A stretch of 17,246 nt of DNA from CAYVFC01 sp964450715 (GTDB taxonomy: Bacteria > Myxococcota_A > Polyangia > Polyangiales > JAFGIB01), in assembly GCA_964450715.1 (NCBI GenBank), contig CAYVFC010000159.1, positions 1-17,246 on the forward strand, in the 5' to 3' direction. Shown piece after piece: positions 1-7,973 of the stretch (position 1 is the first letter of the stretch; each line of letters opens with the position of its first letter). The notes under the pieces were generated by a model. That model saw nothing but the letters and a program-made list of their open reading frames with translations, was not told where the DNA came from and made no database searches. The position numbers and the translations under genes were made by a program.

Positions 1-84
1 CGCCGGCGCCCCGGCCCGAATTCCCGCCTCTTGCACGCCTGCCGGAAGCACACCGAATATGGCCCCTATAAGCCGCGAAATCAT
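1..84 (-). CDS. Possible 5' end of an unidentified gene, cut by window edge
   Basis: On the minus strand an open frame starts with ATG at 84-82 and runs off the left edge without a stop, giving 28 residues beginning MISRLIGAIFGVLPAG. An in-frame TAG lies a few codons upstream, so this ATG is the first possible start. The first half is hydrophobic and could be a membrane segment. It would lie downstream of the flippase in the same direction, about 186 bp away, which fits a further polysaccharide gene, but there is too little sequence to name a family and the ribosome-binding site is weak. It may be a chance open frame. Confidence 0.25.
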   Translation of the reverse strand, partial: MISRLIGAIFGVLPAGVQEAGIRAGAPA

Positions 85-270
85 GAGCTTTTCAACCCGT
101 TCGGTGCTCTAGCGCGTATCTCCCCTCCGAATGACGACAATAGACTCAGCCGCGGACCGCATTACCTTCCGGGTCTGTAGTCGAGCACATCCACCGGTCG
201 TTCGCTTGTCTTTTCCCTCGCCCCGCGACAGACGACTGCGGACGTGTTATGACCACGGCATCTGAATCCC

Positions 271-1671
271 TCAACGGACCTCCGTGTTCTCTTCTTCTTC
301 CGCTCTGCCGATCTTGTCGAAAAAAATACCTCTCTTGAACTGAAACCAAACGAAAGCGAACGACCACACAAGATGCGCCACGTACGCCAATAGGCGCGCC
401 GTCGACAATCCGAGCGCTCCCAGAAAGAGCAGGGAACTGTTCGCAAGCAGAAACACCGCGGCCCAGCCGAAATTCATATAAAAACCCGCCCACATCTTGC
501 CGGACGCGGCCACCGCCTGTCCGACGGGCATCTGTACCCCGAGAACGGCCACGGTCAGAAGCACGACGGACAGCGTTGCCCATCCTTCCTCGAATTCCTT
601 CCCGTAAAACGACATGATGAACGGGCTTAACAAGCACCCCAGAAGGACGAACGGGAGCGTGAAGATAGCATAGCCGGCGATCGTAGCGACCAGGACCTTT
701 CGCGCTCGGCGGGCGTCGTTTGCTCCAATTCTTTCCGACAAAACCGGAAGGACGACCCGGCCTACTACCGACGGTATAAAAAGCAAAGCCGCGTACCATT
801 GGTCGGCCGCATTGAATATCCCCATCTGCGCGTAACCATCCGGGCGATTGACCAGCATGGCCGCGCACATCCAGTTCACGGGCCCCACCAGTACGCCGCT
901 CAATACCGCCGGCAGGCTGAACTTCCATAGAATGGACCGCTCCTGCATGTAACCGGTGAAGACGAAAGGTATTCCGCACCTGTCCGCTTCTTTGCGCAGG
1001 GCCAAATGGTTGAGACCCCATAAAATGCTCCTGCTCGCGATCAATCCGTATACAGCCCCGTCCAACTTCCCTAGGTAGGCGCCTGCGACCATTATGGGCA
1101 AGGTCGCCAGCCCGCTCCAGAAACCTATCCCGGCGATCGTCTTGAAGGATTCCAGGCCAGACAGAACACCGCCCTGTGCGCCGATTTGAGCGTTGAGGAG
1201 AAGCAGCACGCCTCCGATTTGCAGAAGGCGGCCGAGTTTAGGAGCGGCGAGTGTGTTTTCGGCCAACCAGGGAGCAGCCACGGCAAGCACCACCGCGAAC
1301 AGCGCTCCGCTGGAAAGGGAAAACGCCGACGAAAGCGCCATTATTCTTCCGGCCCTCATCGGGTCACTTGACCGGAACTCCGCTACATACTTGGTCGCGG
1401 TGACACCAAGGCCGAAGCCGGCGAAGGCACCCAGCATTCCGACCGTACTTTGAATGATACCGAATTCTCCGAATGCTTCTTTGCCCAACACCCGGGCGAC
1501 ATAAATATACGAGAGCAGCGTTAGCGCTTTCCCGATCAACGAACCCGTGACGCTCCAGAACGCGCCTCTTGCCAATCGGTATCCAATAGGGCTGGACTCG
1601 ATGCGCGCCCAGTACGGTTTCAGTACACCCGGCATCAGCGAAAGAAGCAGATTTTTGAAGCGCTTTTTCAA
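271..1671 (-). CDS. Wzx-type oligosaccharide flippase (MOP superfamily)
   Basis: A 466-residue polytopic membrane protein, the usual length for Wzx/RfbX-like flippases, which move undecaprenyl-linked repeat units across the inner membrane. Near residues 36-95 it shows the family's N-terminal pattern: ARGAFWSVTGSLIGKALTL, then YIYVARVLGKEAFGEFGI and a Gly-rich helix ending in an Ala/Thr-Lys-Tyr-Val motif. About a dozen hydrophobic segments follow, with a basic/acidic tail. The predicted start is TTG at 1671; two in-frame TAG codons at 1689-1684 prevent extension upstream, and no strong ribosome-binding site is visible, so the ATG at residue 13 is an alternative. It follows the carbamoyltransferase-SxtJ-DUF5989 genes on the same strand, consistent with a glycan export role. 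Substrate cannot be inferred from sequence. Confidence 0.9.
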   Translation of the reverse strand: MKKRFKNLLLSLMPGVLKPYWARIESSPIGYRLARGAFWSVTGSLIGKALTLLSYIYVARVLGKEAFGEFGIIQSTVGMLGAFAGFGLGVTATKYVAEFRSSDPMRAGRIMALSSAFSLSSGALFAVVLAVAAPWLAENTLAAPKLGRLLQIGGVLLLLNAQIGAQGGVLSGLESFKTIAGIGFWSGLATLPIMVAGAYLGKLDGAVYGLIASRSILWGLNHLALRKEADRCGIPFVFTGYMQERSILWKFSLPAVLSGVLVGPVNWMCAAMLVNRPDGYAQMGIFNAADQWYAALLFIPSVVGRVVLPVLSERIGANDARRARKVLVATIAGYAIFTLPFVLLGCLLSPFIMSFYGKEFEEGWATLSVVLLTVAVLGVQMPVGQAVAASGKMWAGFYMNFGWAAVFLLANSSLLFLGALGLSTARLLAYVAHLVWSFAFVWFQFKRGIFFDKIGRAEEEENTEVR

Positions 1672-1982
1672 GGTCGTCGAAAGCTACTATACACGCATCC
1701 GGATCGCGATGGCAGCAGTCGGATTCCGCCGTACGTTCTCCCTCGTGAGCGGGATTCTGTTGCCGTACAGCGCCGTGGCCGAGGTTGGATTTTCGTCCTT
1801 CCGTTGATACATTGTATATTGCGTCCGATGGCGGCGACGAGTTCCGAGTGACACCGACCTACTATGCGGGCAGCGCGCGAAGCAGGCTGCTGTCCCTACG
1901 CGCCCTTGTCCTACATATTCGCAGATGCCTGCCGCGCGTATGCGTCAAACACCCCGCCGCGTTCGTTTGTTTTCGGTCAAGT
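1672..1982. other. 311-bp gap with no recognisable gene
   Basis: This lies between the DUF5989 stop and the flippase start, both minus strand. No frame on either strand gives a protein I recognise. An AT-rich patch near 1808-1822 reads ATATACAATG on the minus strand and could be a -10 element for the flippase, but I see no matching -35. The gap is much larger than the 6-11 bp spacings just upstream, so the flippase may have its own promoter or the gap may be decayed sequence. Confidence 0.5.
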
Positions 1983-2186
1983 CTAAAACAAGGTATAAAT
2001 GAAAGGTGCGGCCGCAGTACCGCCAAGCATCACGAGCAACGCAACCATCAACAGGACAAGTACGATTGGTCCCAACCACCACTTCTTGTTGAATCTCAGA
2101 AATGCCCAGAACTCGGAGACGATATTGCCGCGCCGAGTCAAGGCGGCTTTCTCGAATTCCTGGGCTTCTCGTTCGCTTTGCGACAT
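1983..2186 (-). CDS. DUF5989 family small membrane protein
   Basis: A 67-residue protein with a short polar N-terminus and one hydrophobic segment at about residues 38-66. The core FLRFNKKWWLGPIVLVLLM, followed by a Gly/Ala-rich stretch and a C-terminal IYTLF, is the DUF5989 signature as I know it. The ATG at 2186 is preceded on the minus strand by GCGGAGCAAGAT, a good GGAG ribosome-binding site about 8 bases upstream. It starts 11 bp after the SxtJ stop, so translation is probably coupled. DUF5989 proteins are typically found next to SxtJ and carbamoyltransferases in glycan clusters; the molecular function is unknown. A membrane anchor or accessory subunit for the carbamoylation machinery is inference from context. 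Confidence 0.85.
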   Translation of the reverse strand: MSQSEREAQEFEKAALTRRGNIVSEFWAFLRFNKKWWLGPIVLVLLMVALLVMLGGTAAAPFIYTLF

Positions 2187-2197
2187 ATCTTGCTCCG

Positions 2198-2644
2198 CTA
2201 GTACTGACGAAAATAGCGTTCATGCCCCCGGTTTTTCGGCCTTTCGACCCAGTAACTGCTCGATTGCTCGTCGAAGCCTCTATGCAGGGCGTCTCGCCTC
2301 ATCAAACGAAACACCAACCCTAGGGGAGTAAAAAGACCGTAGTATACCACGGCCAGAATCGTGTGGGAGATCACGAATCCGATCGGCAATGCGACCAACA
2401 TCATCACGAAATAGACCGGATAGACCAATCGAGGGTACGCGACGGCAAAAAGCCCGCAGTATACCGACAGCCCCCATAGAGAATAGGCTGCTTTCAATGC
2501 CGCCGAGTCGGCAAACTCGAAAGCCAAGAAAGTTCTCCTGAAGTAGACCCACATCCCCGCGATAGAGAAAAAGCACAGGCAGATGAGGCCGAAGCTCCTA
2601 AGCGTGCGTACGTCTGCTCTGAATTTCGTTTCGACAAGCGCCAT
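2198..2644 (-). CDS. SxtJ-like membrane protein
   Basis: A 148-residue protein with hydrophobic segments around residues 16-35, 50-68 and 70-110, and a hydrophilic C-terminal tail (about 113-148) carrying SSSYWVERPK near its end. The layout of a basic N-terminus, Trp/Tyr-rich membrane helices, then an RLMRRD-type junction and a YW-containing tail matches the SxtJ family, named after the saxitoxin cluster, where it neighbours the carbamoyltransferase SxtI. It starts 6 bp after the carbamoyltransferase stop with ATG at 2644, and is followed 11 bp later by DUF5989, so the three are almost certainly one transcription unit. The function is not established; a role in presenting a membrane-bound acceptor to the carbamoyltransferase is plausible. 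Confidence 0.85.
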   Translation of the reverse strand: MALVETKFRADVRTLRSFGLICLCFFSIAGMWVYFRRTFLAFEFADSAALKAAYSLWGLSVYCGLFAVAYPRLVYPVYFVMMLVALPIGFVISHTILAVVYYGLFTPLGLVFRLMRRDALHRGFDEQSSSYWVERPKNRGHERYFRQY

Positions 2645-2650
2645 GGAATT

Positions 2651-4492
2651 TCAGTCCAGCTCGAATTGGGTCAGATACCGGTCGACATCCCGTCTATCCA
2701 CCTCTCGTTGCTCCTTCTTGAAAAGAAGGTAGTTCCCCATCACCAAGACGTCCATATTCGTCGCCATAAAACACCGGAAAGCGTCCTCCGGCCTCCATAC
2801 GATGGGTTCGCCCCGAACGTTAAAGCTCGTATTGACTATCACAGGACATCCGGTCCTTGCGAAGAAACGCTCGATTAGTCGAAAAAAACGGCCGTGCCTT
2901 TCAGAATCTACCGTCTGGATTCTCGCCGAACAATCGACATGGGTTATAGCAGGAACCGTCGACCTGGGATGCTTCAAACGATCCAGGCCCTCTAACCGTT
3001 TACCTTCATTATCTAGCTCAAGACGGCGATTTTCTTGAACCCCGGCTACCAGTAGCATGTACGGGCTATCCTGGTTTTGCGGCATCTCGAACCAATCGTG
3101 GACCTTTTCCCGTAGAATGCAGGGAGCAAATGGACGGAACGACTCGCGGAACTTGATCTTGAGATTCATAACGGTCTGCATTTCACGCGAACGGGCGTCA
3201 CCGATGATAGATCGGCACCCCAACGCCCTCGGACCGAATTCCATGCGCCCGTCGAAATAGCCGACGACCTGTTCAGCTACCATCGCGTCGACGATGGCGT
3301 CCAGCAACTCGCCTTCTCCTTCATAATGGTGAAAGACCGCCTCAACCTTCGACAAATACGCTTGATATTGCCCGGACGAAAAACTTGGTCCCAGTAACGA
3401 ACCCTTCTGCTTATCGTGCGCGCCGTCTGCAACGCGTTCGTTGTTCAGAAGTTGATACCAGACGAAAAGAGCCGTTCCCAAGGCGCCTCCGGCATCTCCA
3501 GCCGCCGGTTGAATCCAGATATCGTCGAACCCGGCTTCGCGTAGCAACCGACCGTTGGCAACGCAATTGAGAGCCACCCCCCCCGAAAGGACGAGATTCC
3601 TCATTCCGATTTCTTTCCTAACATGACGCGCCGTTCGCAGAATAATCTCTTCCGTTACCTTCTGTATCGAAGCGGCAATGTCCATCTCGCGTTGCGTCAG
3701 ATCAGCCTCGGGAGATCGGGGTGGACCTCCGAAAAGGTCATTGAACCTCGCCCCCGTCATGGTCAGGCCCTGGCAGTAATTGAAATAGCTCATATCAAGA
3801 CGAAAAGAGCCGTCTTCCTTTAAGTCTATCAATTTATCAAGAATAGGCTCCGCATACCTGGGCTCTCCGTATGGCGCCAGCCCCATTAGCTTGTACTCTC
3901 CCGAGTTGACTTTAAAGCCGGCAAAATAGGTGAAAGCCGAGTAGAGAAGGCCCAACGAATGGGGGAATCGAAGCTCGTGGGTAAGATCAATCCGGTTGCC
4001 CATCCCGAGACCGTAAGAAGCGGTTGCCCACTCCCCGACCCCATCAATCGTCAAGATCGCCGCTTCCTCGAAAGGAGAGGGGAAAAAAGCGCTGGCCGCA
4101 TGGGACTCGTGGTGCTCGGTAAAAACGTATCGTTTCTTGAATTGACCCCTTAGGCCTCGGTCTATCTCGCGCGGAAGGTGCAGCTTCTGCTTTAACCATA
4201 GGGGCATCGCGAGAATGAACGAACGGAAGCCAACCGGAGCATACGCCAGATAGGTCTCAATAAGGCGCTCGAACTTCAGTAAAGGTTTGTCGTAGAAGGC
4301 CACGTAATCGAGCTGCGCTGGTACTAGTCGAGCTTCTTCAAGGCAATAGTCGATCGCTTTCTGCGGAAAACGATGGTCGTGCTTGACTCGAGTAAAACGC
4401 TCTTCCTGGGCAGCGGCGACGATTTCGCCATCGACGACCAACGCGGCGGCCGAGTCGTGGTAGAAGGCAGAAATTCCAAGTATGCTTACCAT
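2651..4492 (-). CDS. NodU/CmcH-family O-carbamoyltransferase
   Basis: A 613-residue two-domain enzyme that transfers the carbamoyl group of carbamoyl phosphate, through a carbamoyl-adenylate, to a hydroxyl, here probably on a sugar of the repeat unit. The N-terminal Kae1/ASKHA-like domain shows HDSAAALV (12-19), HHESHAAS (127-134, metal-binding His residues), TIDGVGEW (148-155), KLMGLAPYG (201-209) and LSGGVALNC (302-310). The C-terminal domain shows EFGPRALG (418-425), FRPFAPCIL (452-460) and NTSFNVRGEP (554-563). All hallmark motifs are present, so it should be active. It heads a tight minus-strand unit with SxtJ and DUF5989. The ATG at 4492 lacks an obvious ribosome-binding site, but the MVSILGISAFYHDSAA start matches the family. 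The acceptor hydroxyl cannot be told from sequence. Confidence 0.95.
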   Translation of the reverse strand: MVSILGISAFYHDSAAALVVDGEIVAAAQEERFTRVKHDHRFPQKAIDYCLEEARLVPAQLDYVAFYDKPLLKFERLIETYLAYAPVGFRSFILAMPLWLKQKLHLPREIDRGLRGQFKKRYVFTEHHESHAASAFFPSPFEEAAILTIDGVGEWATASYGLGMGNRIDLTHELRFPHSLGLLYSAFTYFAGFKVNSGEYKLMGLAPYGEPRYAEPILDKLIDLKEDGSFRLDMSYFNYCQGLTMTGARFNDLFGGPPRSPEADLTQREMDIAASIQKVTEEIILRTARHVRKEIGMRNLVLSGGVALNCVANGRLLREAGFDDIWIQPAAGDAGGALGTALFVWYQLLNNERVADGAHDKQKGSLLGPSFSSGQYQAYLSKVEAVFHHYEGEGELLDAIVDAMVAEQVVGYFDGRMEFGPRALGCRSIIGDARSREMQTVMNLKIKFRESFRPFAPCILREKVHDWFEMPQNQDSPYMLLVAGVQENRRLELDNEGKRLEGLDRLKHPRSTVPAITHVDCSARIQTVDSERHGRFFRLIERFFARTGCPVIVNTSFNVRGEPIVWRPEDAFRCFMATNMDVLVMGNYLLFKKEQREVDRRDVDRYLTQFELD

Positions 4493-4794
4493 ATAGATTT
4501 TACAGAGGTGGTTGGGTCCCGACCGGTATCTCTACGAACGATGATCTCGGTAAATCTGCAACCATGACTCCGTTCCCCACGGCCGTCGGCTGTTCGAAAA
4601 TAGACCATTTCAGGTTCTCAGGGGGACTACGTGTATTGGTTTTTCGGCCAAGAATCACCAAGGGAGTCCCCGATGCCAAGAAAAATACCACGAATGAGCA
4701 GAGTTCGTCGACGAGAGCTAATTCGAACGGGGCGGCGGTACGGAGATGCTGCTACGGCGGTGCGATTTCGTATCGTCGCGGAATTGGCGGCCCA

Positions 4795-4978
4795 AAGGAG
4801 GCACCGCAAAATAAACGATACGAGACCGGGCGCGTCGGCGGAGCGCAATCGCGAGCGCGCCCGCAGGAAAAACCGCAGCAATAGCAGCGCTATTTCGAGG
4901 ATTTTTCCGAGGACGAAAGCCGCGAGTGCGCCCGCCCACGCGGCCGCAACCGGATCGTTTGTTTTGCCGTGCCTCCTT
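4795..4978. repeat. ~184-bp imperfect palindrome (MITE-like) inside the IS630 relic
   Basis: The two halves are near-complete inverted copies. The left arm begins AAGGAGGCACCGCAAAATAA and the reverse complement of the right end reads AAGGAGGCACGGCAAAACAA; similarity continues through the arms to a tip at about 4883-4893, where ATAGC-AGC-GCTAT closes the hairpin. It separates the AELAAQ and RSRDEVARR parts of the transposase, which lie in the same phase, so net gain is a multiple of three or a compensating indel occurred. A TA sits at the right edge (4978-4979) while the left has AA, so a TA target duplication is possible but decayed. Exact ends are uncertain by a few bases. Confidence 0.75.
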
Positions 4979-5125
4979 AGGTCCAGAGATGAGGTCGCGA
5001 GACGGCTCTCGGTGTCCGTTTCCACAGTGGTAAAAGGTGCCAACCGGTACGTCGAGATGGGCATCGCTGGTCTTTTTGACCAATGCTCGGCGAACGGACC
5101 GACGAAGGTTGACGAAGCTTTTCTA

Positions 5126-5281
5126 AGAACGGATCCCAAAAACGGACCGAGCCTCGCGACGCGCCCCGGGGTCGTCTGCCAGGCGGACCGACGAGCACGG
5201 GTAGGGTCCTTGCGAGGAGGTCCAACGCCGCAGACGACCCCGTGCCGCAAGCGAGGCGAAGGGAATTTTGGGGATCCGTTC
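5126..5281. repeat. 156-bp palindromic MITE with TA target-site duplication
   Basis: Terminal inverted repeats are AGAACGGATCCC at the left and its complement GGGATCCGTTC(T) at the right. Further inward GCCTCGC, CGGGGTCGTCTGC and GGACC pair with their complements, making a hairpin over nearly the whole length. TA flanks it on both sides (5124-5125 and 5282-5283). Deleting the element and one TA joins TTTTCTA to AACGAACTG, so the transposase reads DEAFL-NELRT without a break; this fixes the ends and shows a real insertion event. TA duplication is typical of IS630/Tc1-mariner elements. It has no coding capacity and is distinct in sequence from the neighbouring palindrome. Confidence 0.85.
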
Positions 5282-5711
5282 TAAACGAACTGAGGACGAT
5301 TCTGGTTCAAACGCCACCGGCTTTCGGCTGGAGCCGTCCGACCTGGACGCGGGAACTTTTGGGTAAAGAAATGCAGAGCAGGAATTTCCCGTCGGTATCG
5401 GTCTGTACCATGGGACGCGCCCTCCATCGTTCTGCCCCGATGATAATCGTATAGAATGGGTCTGGCTTGACCTCCACGATAATGTTACGCGGAATCATCA
5501 GTGTCCGACGTTTTTGGAACTTGCCGGGAACGTTGTAGGCTTTCTCGATGGCTACGACGCCCGTAAAACCGAAAGTACTGCTGCGAAATCTCAACTCAAG
5601 AAGGCGGCGTGACTATTCGCGAATCGCGATCTGTTGTTTAGGCGAGACCGACGGTCGCAAAGCTGCACAGTAAAAGGAAGCGACCTCCGTTGTTGGGGGC
5701 GCCCTTGTAGC

Positions 5712-5739
5712 TTCCGCTACCCATCGAATTCCGTATTAT
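5712..5739 (+). promoter_or_regulatory. Weak candidate promoter for the plus-strand glycan operon
   Basis: TATTAT at 5734-5739 could be a -10 box, with TTCCGC at 5712-5717 as a poor -35 at 16-bp spacing. It lies about 55 bp ahead of the first gene of the plus-strand operon, in an AT-rich pocket of otherwise GC-rich sequence. The -35 match is poor, so this is only a guess; the rest of 5613-5794 shows nothing else I can name. Confidence 0.2.
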
Positions 5740-5794
5740 TCAAGAGAATGCCATATCAACAGCTCGAACTGCGACTGACCGGGAAACGGTACCG

Positions 5795-7960
5795 ATGAAA
5801 CAGATCTTACAGTCCTACCGAACAGGGGAGCTGTGGCTAGCGGAGGTGCCGGTTCCGGCGCTGCAGGATGGGGGGGTGGTGGTCCGGACGGAGGCGAGCC
5901 TGGTTTCGGCGGGTACTGAGCGGATGATCATGGAGCTGGCCCGGAAGTCGTTGTTCGGAAAGGCTCGGGCTCGGCCGGATCTGGTGAAGAAGGTGCTGCG
6001 GAGCGTGCGGACGGAGGGAGTTTCGCAGACCATGGCTAAGGTGTTTTCCAAGCTCGATACGCCGGTCGCGCTGGGGTACTCTTGCGCAGGGACGGTGGTC
6101 GAGGTGGGCAGTGGGGTTTCGGGGATCGTCAGGGGAGATCGGGTGGCCTGCGGGGGAGCGGGGTACGCGCTGCACGCGGAGTATAATTTCGTTCCTCGCA
6201 ATCTCTGCGTGAAGATCCCGGATGAAGTAGGGTTCGAGGACGCGAGTTTCACCACGCTGGGAGCGATCGCGCTTCAGGGCGTTCGGCAGGCCCAGGTGCA
6301 GCTCGGCGAACGGGTGGTGGTGATCGGGCTAGGGCTGCTCGGATTGCTGACGGTGCAGATCCTCAAGGCCGCGGGATGCGTAGTGCTGGGAAGCGACCTG
6401 GAGCCGGTCCGGTGTCGGCTGGCAGAGGAGCTGGGTGCGGACCAGGCGGTTGAGGGTAATCCGACCGAGGCCGCCCTGGCCTTCTCCGGGGGACGCGGAG
6501 CCGACGCCGTGATCATCACGGCAGCCACCAAGTCGAACCAGCCGATCGAAACAGCGGCCGAGGCGGCTAGAACCAGGGGGCGGGTGGTGGTGGTCGGAAT
6601 GGTCGGCATGGATGTACCGCGCGACCCGTTCTACAGGAAGGAGCTGGAGCTGAGGCTCAGCATGTCCTACGGGCCGGGGCGCTACGATCCGGTCTACGAG
6701 GAAGGCGGGGTCGACTACCCGTACGGGTACGTGCGCTGGACCGAGCAGCGGAACATGCAGAGCTTCCTGGAGCTGGTGGCGGCCGGTCGGGTGACGCCGG
6801 GCCGGCTGGTGACGCACCGCTTCGATATTGACAGCGCTCTGGATGCCTACGCGTTGATGGAGGGTAAGAGCGGGGGCGGAAGCTACCTGGGGATCGTCAT
6901 AGGATATCCAGGATCCGCTTCGAGCGAGCCAGCGACGCGGGAGGTGGTGATGCGGACCTCGACCCGCGCGGCGAGCGTGGCAGTCGGGTTCGTAGGAGCG
7001 GGGAACTTCTCGCGCTCGGTGCTGATCCCGGCGCTGAAACAAGCGGGGGATTGCGAGCTCGTAGGTGTCTGTACGGCCACCGGGATGAGCGCGACCGAAA
7101 CAGCTCGAAAGTTCGAGTTCGCCTGCGCGACCACCGACCCCGACGAGCTTATGAAGGACCAGCGGATCAACACGGTCTTTGTGGCCACCCGGCACGATAG
7201 CCACGCAAGGCTGGCCTGCGCCGCGCTACGAGCGGGCAAGCACGTCTTCGTCGAAAAGCCGCTCTGCATCAAATCCGAAGAGCTGCAAGCCTACGAAGAG
7301 GCGGTCCTCGGTCGGGGTGGGCGCGAGGGCCGGGGGCCCTGCCTGATGGTCGGTTTCAACCGGCGGTTCTCCTCGCACGCGATCGGCGTGAGGGAGGCGT
7401 TCAAGGGCAGGGCAACGCCGGTGGTGGTAAGCTACCGGATCAACGCTGGCGTGGTGCCGGCCGATTCTTGGATTCAAGATCCCGACCGGGGCGGGGGTCG
7501 AATCATCGGCGAGGTGTGCCACTTCGTCGACTTTTGTGAGTACATCGTGGGAGCGCCGCCGACGCGGGTGTTTGCGAGCTCGATAGCAACCGGGGACGCG
7601 CGTCACCTGTCCGAGGATTCCGTGGCCGTCACCATCGACTACGCGGACGGATCGCTGACGGCCATCCAGTACCTAGCGCACGGTGCGTCTGCCCTGGAAA
7701 AGGAACGCGTCGAGGTCTTCGCGGATGGCACGACGGCGGTCGTAGATGATTTCCGCACGACTACGTTCCACGGCAGTAAGCGACCCGAGATCCGCGGCAA
7801 GCAGGACAAGGGATTCGAGGCGGAGCTCAGGGCCTTTTTCTGGTCGGTGAAGACGGGCGGCGAATGGCCGATTCCCTTCGAGAGCCTGGTACGGACGACC
7901 CGGGTAACCTTCGCCATCAAGGAGTCCTTGCGGACCGGAAGCCCGGTCGCCATCGAGTAG
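5795..7960 (+). CDS. Bi-domain oxidoreductase (MDR dehydrogenase fused to Gfo/Idh/MocA)
   Basis: A 721-residue fusion of two NAD(P)-dependent modules. Residues 1 to about 370 are a medium-chain dehydrogenase: GYSCAGTVVEVG near 94-105 and a Rossmann GLGLLG near 178-183. The Cys/His zinc-ligand patterns of classical alcohol dehydrogenases are not visible. Residues about 393-721 are a Gfo/Idh/MocA oxidoreductase: GFVGAGNFS (398-406), the signature EKPL (487-490), GFNRRFS and a GGGRIIGEVCHFVDF stretch with the usual active-site His. Such fusions recur next to heparinase-like genes in glycan clusters; substrate and reaction are unknown, but redox chemistry on a nucleotide sugar is the natural guess. 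It opens a tight operon, ending 13 bp before the heparinase-like gene. The ATG at 5795 is supported by alignment to the dehydrogenase N-terminus rather than by a strong ribosome-binding site. Confidence 0.92.
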   Translation: MKQILQSYRTGELWLAEVPVPALQDGGVVVRTEASLVSAGTERMIMELARKSLFGKARARPDLVKKVLRSVRTEGVSQTMAKVFSKLDTPVALGYSCAGTVVEVGSGVSGIVRGDRVACGGAGYALHAEYNFVPRNLCVKIPDEVGFEDASFTTLGAIALQGVRQAQVQLGERVVVIGLGLLGLLTVQILKAAGCVVLGSDLEPVRCRLAEELGADQAVEGNPTEAALAFSGGRGADAVIITAATKSNQPIETAAEAARTRGRVVVVGMVGMDVPRDPFYRKELELRLSMSYGPGRYDPVYEEGGVDYPYGYVRWTEQRNMQSFLELVAAGRVTPGRLVTHRFDIDSALDAYALMEGKSGGGSYLGIVIGYPGSASSEPATREVVMRTSTRAASVAVGFVGAGNFSRSVLIPALKQAGDCELVGVCTATGMSATETARKFEFACATTDPDELMKDQRINTVFVATRHDSHARLACAALRAGKHVFVEKPLCIKSEELQAYEEAVLGRGGREGRGPCLMVGFNRRFSSHAIGVREAFKGRATPVVVSYRINAGVVPADSWIQDPDRGGGRIIGEVCHFVDFCEYIVGAPPTRVFASSIATGDARHLSEDSVAVTIDYADGSLTAIQYLAHGASALEKERVEVFADGTTAVVDDFRTTTFHGSKRPEIRGKQDKGFEAELRAFFWSVKTGGEWPIPFESLVRTTRVTFAIKESLRTGSPVAIE

Positions 7961-7973
7961 AGCGGGAACGAAG

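Larger units (their letters stand above)
4673..5612 (+). pseudogene. IS630-family transposase relic, interrupted and internally deleted
   Basis: The pieces together make one transposase. ATG 4673, with AAGGGAG just upstream, opens the DNA-binding N-terminus (RYGDAATAVRFRIVAELAAQ). After a palindromic insert the helix-turn-helix resumes in the same frame (RSRDEVARRLSVSVSTVV, then GIAGLFDQ and TKVDEAFL). After a second insert it continues in another frame (NELRTILVQTPPAFGWSR, then WTRELLGKEM and SVSVCTMGRALHRS). Near 5440 it jumps to a third frame ending at TGA 5610-5612 (WVWLDLHDNVTRNHQCPTFL), which resembles the C-terminal end of such transposases. The DDE catalytic core between these parts is missing: about 185 codons remain of the ~340-350 typical of the family. 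No terminal inverted repeats were located. It is certainly non-functional. Confidence 0.8.

Noticed and set aside
146..1021. A 291-residue minus-strand frame inside the flippase gene.
   Set aside because: Overlapping-frame shadow with Arg/Gly-rich composition; the flippase frame has clear membrane segments and family motifs.
4622..4671. GGGGACT...AGTCCCC inverted repeat, with TTGGT...ACCAA inside, just before the IS630 start codon; considered as a regulatory hairpin or an IS terminal repeat.
   Set aside because: Short arms and a long loop; no matching sequence was found beyond the transposase stop to support an IS end.
4627..5250. A 207-residue minus-strand open frame opposite the transposase relic.
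   Set aside because: It is a by-product of the two GC-rich palindromes, which are open in several frames; the plus strand carries the family match.
5307..5594. A 95-residue minus-strand open frame starting MRFRSSTFGF.
   Set aside because: It lies antisense to recognisable IS630 transposase segments on the plus strand, which explain the sequence better.
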